From Actinomycetes bacterium (lineage in GTDB: Bacteria > Actinomycetota > Acidimicrobiia > Acidimicrobiales > Palsa-688): 10,453 nucleotides of DNA. The stretch covers positions 1 through 10,453 of the forward strand of contig JAKBBA010000109.1 of the NCBI GenBank assembly GCA_021808665.1, in the 5' to 3' direction. The notes below the pieces were generated by a model, which was not told where the DNA came from, did not search any database, and was given only the letters and a program-made list of their open reading frames with translations. Shown one piece after another: positions 6,518-10,453 of this stretch; the first letter of the stretch is position 1, and each line of letters starts with the position of its first letter. A program made the position numbers and the translations under genes.

Positions 6518-7302
6518 AACTGGATTTAGAGGACCGGGCAGTACTGGTGAGCGGAGGAAGCTCAGGGGTAGGCCTGGCGACTGTCGCCTTGCTGTTAAGC
6601 GAGGGGGCGCTGGTGGCGACCTGCGCCCGTGGCGGCGACCGGTTACGTCAGGCGATGGCGGCAATCTCCGCGGACCCCGCACGGTCGCTGGCCGTGGAGT
6701 GCGACGTGTGCAGCGACGACTCAGCGAAACGCTGGATCGAGTCGGCGCTAGAGCGGTTCGGACGACTCGACGGCCTCGTCAATAATGCCGGCCGGTCGCT
6801 CATGAAACCTCTCTACGAGACCACAGCATCGGAATGGCACGACGAACTCGAACTGAAGTTCGCAAGCGTGCTGAATCCGACCATGGCGGCACTTCCTCAT
6901 TTACGATTGAGCGGCGACGCTTCGGTCGTCAACGTGAATGCACTTCTCGCAGTCCAACCAGAAACCCGCCTGATAGCCACCAGCGCGGCTCGCGCTGGAG
7001 CACTCAACCTTTCCAAATCTCTCGCAAACGAGTTTGCTCCCCTCGGTGTTCGGGTTAACTCGGTCTGCCTCGGCCTCATCGACACCGGTCAGTGGGAGCG
7101 CAGGTACAAAGAGTCGGGTGCAGCGCTCGGATATGAGGCCTGGCAGCGAGAACTCGCAGCTGACCGGCGGATCCCACTAGGCAGGCTCGGGCGCCCCGAC
7201 GAGGTCGCCGCCGTGATCGCCTTCCTGGTGTCGCCACGCTCGTCGTATATGACAGGGACCGCTGTCGACGTCGCCGGCGGAGCGAACCGAGGGCTGCATT
7301 GA
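6514..7302 (+). CDS. SDR-fold protein with non-canonical active site
   Basis: A 262-residue SDR-fold protein. The nucleotide-binding part is normal: SGGSSGVG (13-20), DV at 64-65, VNNAG (89-93), and a C-terminal PLGRLGRPDEVA then MTGTAVDVAGG. The catalytic positions are not. With the 13-residue Ser-to-Tyr spacing seen in the operon's first SDR, Ser becomes Ala143 (VNVNALLA), Tyr becomes Thr156 and Lys becomes Arg160 (ATSAARAG), and the usual Asn becomes Lys115. The rest of the fold is well kept, so this looks like a divergent subfamily rather than decay; I recall related SDRs with ATSAARAG and GQW(E/R)RR motifs but cannot verify it. It may use other catalytic residues, be non-redox, or serve as a partner subunit. 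The TTG start at 6514 shares TTGA with the hydrolase stop and has only weak GGGG 7 nt upstream; a frame extension to 6451 would add sequence without fold. Confidence 0.83.
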   Translation: MKLDLEDRAVLVSGGSSGVGLATVALLLSEGALVATCARGGDRLRQAMAAISADPARSLAVECDVCSDDSAKRWIESALERFGRLDGLVNNAGRSLMKPLYETTASEWHDELELKFASVLNPTMAALPHLRLSGDASVVNVNALLAVQPETRLIATSAARAGALNLSKSLANEFAPLGVRVNSVCLGLIDTGQWERRYKESGAALGYEAWQRELAADRRIPLGRLGRPDEVAAVIAFLVSPRSSYMTGTAVDVAGGANRGLH

Positions 7303-7360
7303 ACCCCCAGGATCTCCCGAACGCCCGGGTTGACCTCACAGTGAACAGACAGGACGTGCG

Positions 7361-9043
7361 ATGAGCCGTGTGAGTTATGCCGACGGCGGGGACCTTCTCG
7401 CCCAGTTCCTGCGCCGCAACGGAGTCGAGGTAGCTTTCGGGGTAATAAGTGTCCACAACATACCGCTCGTCGAGGCGGTCGCCTCCCGTCTCCGTTTCGT
7501 TCCCGTCAGGCATGAGGCGGCAGCGGTCAACGCCGCCGACGGCTACGCGCGGGCGTCAGGAGGACTCGGCTGCGCCATCACGAGTACCGGCACCGGCGCC
7601 GGCAACGCCTCGGGGTCGATGATCGAGGCTTTGACCGCCGGCACTCCGCTCCTGCACGTCACTTCCAACATTCCTACCGAGTTCCTCGACGCCGGAGGCG
7701 GCTTCATACACGAGTTTCCCGCCCAGCCGAAGATGCTCGAAGCGGTCTCATCGTGGAGCGCACGGATCAGCGACTGTGACCTTGCCCCAGTAGTGCTTGC
7801 TGGCGCTATCGGTCGTGCCCTCGGCGAAGCCCCCGGTCCGGTGAGCGTCGAATGGCCGATAGACCTCCAGTATGCGAGCGGATCCTACGAGGTTGACGAC
7901 TCCCTCGGATACACCCGAAACGCAGACTCAGCAGTAGAGCTCGACGTCGAGGCCACCGAGCAGGCAGCAAAGCTGCTGGCGAGTTCACGTCGGCCCGTCC
8001 TTTGGCTCGGCGGTGGCGCACGTCGGGCCGTGCCGCAGGTTCTCGCCTTTGCAGAGATGATCGGGGCGGCCGTCTTGTCGAGCAACTCGGGGAGGGGCGT
8101 GCTGCCCGAAGATCACGAGCTTTGCATCGGGAACTACGGCACGTCGTCCGCCGGGCGGCGGATCCTCGAGGAAGCGGACCTTATCGTCTCGATCGGGACG
8201 CACTTCCGTTCCAATGAGACCGCCACCTACAAGATGCCGCTTCCGGCGCTACACATCCAGATCGACATCCAAAGCGACGCTATCGGCAGGACGTATCCGG
8301 TGACCGTCGGGATCGTGGGCGACGCGTCGCGATGCCTGGACGCTTTGATCTCGGCGGTAGACACGAGTAATCGGGACGAGTCGTGGCGGGCCCGGGTGCT
8401 CGCCGCACGCCGACAAGCCAGAACCGAGCAGCGAAGCGCTATCGGACCCCACGGTGCGATTTGCGACGCTATCCGCTCGGCACTGCCCCGCGAGTCGGTG
8501 ATCGCCCGGGACGTGACCATCGCGTCGAGCAGTTGGGGGAACCGGCTACTCGAAATATACGATCCGCGTTCGAACATTTTCGCCCGTGGCGGCGGTATCG
8601 GCCAAGGCCTCGCGATGGGCATCGGGGCGAGCCTTGCAAGACCCGACGTGCCGACCCTGGTGATCGTCGGCGACGGTGGGCTCGCCGTGCACCTCGGGGA
8701 GCTGCTTACAGCGGTGCAGGAGCACCCGAACCTCACGGTCGTGGTCTTCAACGACGGCGGATACGGAGTGCTGCGCAACGCTCAGCTGGCCCGAGGCCAA
8801 TCTCCGTGCGCAGTCGACCTTCAAACGCCGGACTTCAATCTCTTGGCGCAGTCACTTCCAATGCCGTACTGGCAGGTCCGAGACGAAAGCGACGCAGCCG
8901 GCATCATCGCCGAAGCAGTCGATAACCCTGGCCCGGCGATGGTGGAAATCGACCTGACGAGCATCGGCCCCATGAAAGTAGCGTTTACTCCCCCGGTGGA
9001 AGTCCCCGCCGAGGCGTCCAGGAGGTCCGATGAGCTTCTCTGA
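7361..9043 (+). CDS. Thiamine-diphosphate-dependent enzyme (acetolactate synthase / 2-oxo acid decarboxylase superfamily)
   Basis: A 560-residue three-domain ThDP enzyme: PYR domain (about 1-170, catalytic Glu52 in RHEAAAVNAADGYAR), central domain (about 195-330, GGGARRAVPQV), and PP domain (about 365-535). The metal-diphosphate motif is GDGG (437-440) ending in Asn464-Asp465. The length fits acetolactate synthase large subunits, benzoylformate decarboxylase, and guanidino-oxopentanoate decarboxylase. The usual FGxPG near residue 26 is replaced by FGVISVHN, which I recall from an uncharacterised subfamily annotated 'acetolactate synthase-like'. No small regulatory subunit gene is nearby, so branched-chain amino acid synthesis is unlikely. 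A decarboxylase or carboligase acting on a 2-oxo acid pathway intermediate fits the context. ATG 7361 has AGGA six bases upstream. It follows the second SDR after 58 nt and overlaps the RidA gene by 14 nt. Confidence 0.9.
   Translation: MSRVSYADGGDLLAQFLRRNGVEVAFGVISVHNIPLVEAVASRLRFVPVRHEAAAVNAADGYARASGGLGCAITSTGTGAGNASGSMIEALTAGTPLLHVTSNIPTEFLDAGGGFIHEFPAQPKMLEAVSSWSARISDCDLAPVVLAGAIGRALGEAPGPVSVEWPIDLQYASGSYEVDDSLGYTRNADSAVELDVEATEQAAKLLASSRRPVLWLGGGARRAVPQVLAFAEMIGAAVLSSNSGRGVLPEDHELCIGNYGTSSAGRRILEEADLIVSIGTHFRSNETATYKMPLPALHIQIDIQSDAIGRTYPVTVGIVGDASRCLDALISAVDTSNRDESWRARVLAARRQARTEQRSAIGPHGAICDAIRSALPRESVIARDVTIASSSWGNRLLEIYDPRSNIFARGGGIGQGLAMGIGASLARPDVPTLVIVGDGGLAVHLGELLTAVQEHPNLTVVVFNDGGYGVLRNAQLARGQSPCAVDLQTPDFNLLAQSLPMPYWQVRDESDAAGIIAEAVDNPGPAMVEIDLTSIGPMKVAFTPPVEVPAEASRRSDELL
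9020..9025 (+). promoter_or_regulatory. Strong Shine-Dalgarno site inside the ThDP enzyme gene for RidA
   Basis: A full AGGAGG lies 4 nt before ATG 9030, inside the last codons of the preceding gene. It supports the early start and therefore the unusually long N-terminus of the RidA protein. Confidence 0.65.
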
Positions 9044-9494
9044 TGGCACTGGCACTGCTGGCGGGTGTCCAGCAGTCGCCGACTCAAAAGCAGTGCCGAT
9101 CACCGAGGCCGCTCGGACGGCGCTCTCGGACGGTTCGGAGCATCCCTACAGCCCAGCCAGGGCTGTAGGCGGCTTCGTGTTCGTTTCGGGTGCGTTGTCG
9201 ATCGACGAGTACGGAACCGCAGTGGAAGGCACGCTCCCCGCCCTTGACGCTGCGATGCAGCGCCTGTCGGAGCGTCTCGCGACCGCTGGAGCGACCCTCG
9301 CCGATGTCGTGCGAACCACCTACTTCGTGACCGACATCGCCATCCGCGGCGAAGCCAACAGGCATTACGAGTCGACCTTCGAGACGCCGAGACCCGCTCG
9401 CACATTTGTCGAAGTGAGCCGCCTCCCCTATGGCGCGAGCGTCGAGATCGAAGCCATAGCGCACGTAAGCGAGCACGAAAGGACCATCCGATGA
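9030..9494 (+). CDS. RidA/YjgF/YER057c/UK114-family protein (imine/enamine deaminase type)
   Basis: A 154-residue protein whose residues about 38-146 form a complete RidA domain: PYSPARAVGGFVFVSG (39-54), a central helical part with DVVRTTYFVTD (92-102), and RPARTFVEVSRLP (121-133) followed by VEIEAIA. Arg124 corresponds to the carboxylate-binding Arg105 of E. coli RidA, and Glu139 to Glu120, so an active imine/enamine deaminase is plausible. Family members form trimers, hydrolyse reactive 2-aminoacrylate-type imines, and include 2-aminomuconate deaminases in aminophenol-type meta-cleavage pathways. Here it may deaminate a ring-cleavage intermediate or clear by-products of the ThDP enzyme. 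The N-terminal 20-30 residues are extra compared with typical 125-130-residue members. ATG 9030 has AGGAGG; a later GTG at 9093 would remove most of the extension but lacks a binding site. The stop overlaps the cupin start (ATGA). Confidence 0.9.
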   Translation: MSFSDGTGTAGGCPAVADSKAVPITEAARTALSDGSEHPYSPARAVGGFVFVSGALSIDEYGTAVEGTLPALDAAMQRLSERLATAGATLADVVRTTYFVTDIAIRGEANRHYESTFETPRPARTFVEVSRLPYGASVEIEAIAHVSEHERTIR

Positions 9495-10450
9495 CTCCAA
9501 ACGAACCCACCGACATTGTCGGGCCCGACGAACCCGAGGTGCGGCGCTATACATCAAAGCTGTGGGATTGGGATGCCTTCCCGGCGAGCAGGGGTTACCC
9601 CGAGCTGGCGAGAGCCCAAATGCGTTTCATCGGGGCGGGTGGCTCACCCAAAGTGGGAGACGTCTCAACACTGGAAGCGCACACTTTTACCTGCTCGCTG
9701 CTCTACCAGGAGCCTCACCGTTACGCGGCGGTGCACACCCACGAGATCGAAGAGATATTCCTGATCCACCAGGGTCGGATGACTGTCAGCTGGGAGTTCG
9801 ACGGCGAACTGGTCGATGTGGTGCTCGGACCGGGTGACGCGCTGGTCAACCCTGCAGGGCGCGCGCACGGATTTCGCAACGACGGACCGGGGCCGATCCT
9901 TGCACAGTTCATGGTTGGACACCCCAAACCGATGCTTCCCAAATACAAAAGTCATCCGAGTTCGGGGGACTCTGATCCGCGTTTCGGCGCCGACCTTCCC
10001 GACCCCACAGACCCTCGGGCTAAAGAGATGGCCCGCTATGTCGTGCGCGCCGGCGAAGCCCCAACGGTATGGGTGGACTCAGACGCCGGAGGCTCCTTCG
10101 CGGTCCAGCCGTACGTCTCACCGTTATCCAGAGGGGGAGTCGTCGAACCTGGCCACTTCGCCTTGCACATGCTCCATCTCGCTCCGGGGGCCGCAACACC
10201 CACAAGAGCATGGGATTATGAGGTGGCAGTGATGGTGGCGGCAGGCCAACTCGAGGTAACCCTAGGCGACCCGGCCATGCCAGGCGTCGAGGTGCGCGTC
10301 GTCCGTCTTGGAGCGCTCGACCTACTTAGGGTCTCCCCGGGCGTCCCAGCGACATTCGCGAATCGCGGGCCGATGCTGATGAGCGCGGTAGCGGTGTTGG
10401 GAACTGACTCGCCCGACCTCGGGCACTGGGAAGCCAATCGAGTCGGATGA
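9491..10450 (+). CDS. Bicupin protein with one metal-binding and one degenerate cupin domain
   Basis: A 319-residue protein with two cupin barrels. The first (about 64-143) has both conserved motifs: HTHEIEEIF, giving His82, His84 and Glu88, followed by a Gly at 95, and PAGRAHGFRN, giving His126. Together these are a complete 3-His/1-Glu metal site. The second (about 222-306) keeps the barrel pattern (LHMLHLAPGAATPTR ... GQLEVTLG ... GVPATFANRG) but has TRAWDYE in place of the HxH motif and Ala287 where the second-motif His would be, so it probably binds no metal. Bicupins of this size include gentisate-type dioxygenases, oxalate decarboxylases, quercetinases and isomerases; I cannot choose. 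In this operon a second dioxygenase or an isomerase is plausible. ATG 9491 overlaps the RidA stop and has AAAGGA at 9478-9483. It ends in ATGA at 10447-10450. Confidence 0.85.
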   Translation: MTPNEPTDIVGPDEPEVRRYTSKLWDWDAFPASRGYPELARAQMRFIGAGGSPKVGDVSTLEAHTFTCSLLYQEPHRYAAVHTHEIEEIFLIHQGRMTVSWEFDGELVDVVLGPGDALVNPAGRAHGFRNDGPGPILAQFMVGHPKPMLPKYKSHPSSGDSDPRFGADLPDPTDPRAKEMARYVVRAGEAPTVWVDSDAGGSFAVQPYVSPLSRGGVVEPGHFALHMLHLAPGAATPTRAWDYEVAVMVAAGQLEVTLGDPAMPGVEVRVVRLGALDLLRVSPGVPATFANRGPMLMSAVAVLGTDSPDLGHWEANRVG

Positions 10451-10453
10451 CTT
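10447..10453 (+). CDS. Possible start of the next operon gene (cut by window end)
   Basis: The cupin gene ends in ATGA (10447-10450), the same stop/start overlap used at several junctions upstream in this operon, so an ATG-started gene may begin at 10447. Only two codons (ATG ACT) are visible. No strong ribosome-binding site precedes it; GGGAAG near 10428-10433 is rather far away. The call rests on the operon pattern alone. Confidence 0.3.

Noticed and set aside
7303..7360. Internal promoter (TTGACC at 7330) between the second SDR and the ThDP enzyme
   Set aside because: No acceptable -10 hexamer lies 16-18 nt downstream, and the sequence there is GC-rich.
8383..8925. 180-codon + strand frame inside the ThDP enzyme gene
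   Set aside because: Arg-rich translation with no domain. The overlapping ThDP frame has all its catalytic motifs.

Overview
The window looks like part of a high-GC actinobacterial chromosome or large replicon. The DNA is GC-rich and there is a Gly/Ser-rich lipoprotein linker typical of actinobacterial solute-binding proteins. Genes are packed with overlapping stop/start codons, and GTG and TTG starts are frequent. I cannot name the genus from the sequence. No rRNA, tRNA, CRISPR array or intact insertion sequence was seen.

Left flank (1 to about 1000): this part is disordered. It begins with the 3' end of an uncharacterised gene on the + strand (2-325). Next is a coding-looking + strand stretch with no usable start and an in-frame TGA (about 330-620), then a minus-strand fragment containing the residues IIVSQTCDVA (about 671-850). 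The last part, to about 1000, has no convincing gene. It reads as a decayed or rearranged border.

Catabolic operon (1001 to beyond 10453, all + strand): a TTGACA-N16-TAAACT promoter-like pair at 1001-1028 sits in a small AT-rich island. Ten complete genes follow: a classical SDR dehydrogenase; an ABC importer (THI5/NMT1-like lipoprotein, inner-membrane permease, ATPase); a two-domain extradiol-type VOC dioxygenase; an alpha/beta hydrolase; a second SDR that has lost its catalytic residues; a thiamine-diphosphate enzyme of the acetolactate synthase/benzoylformate decarboxylase superfamily; a RidA-family protein; and a bicupin. Two junctions have 58-nt gaps, one overlaps by 14 nt, and the other six share a 4-nt NTGA stop/start. 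The last gene ends in ATGA, so an eleventh gene probably begins at 10447.

Taken together, this looks like one transcription unit for uptake and meta-type degradation of a small, probably aromatic or heteroaromatic compound. The importer brings it in, SDR 1 oxidises an alcohol or dihydrodiol, the VOC enzyme opens a catechol-like ring, the hydrolase cuts the C-C bond, and the ThDP enzyme acts on a 2-oxo acid. RidA would remove reactive imines or deaminate an enamine intermediate, which hints at a nitrogen-containing substrate. The substrate and the reaction order are inferred. No ring-hydroxylating oxygenase, hydratase, aldolase or transcriptional regulator is visible in the window.
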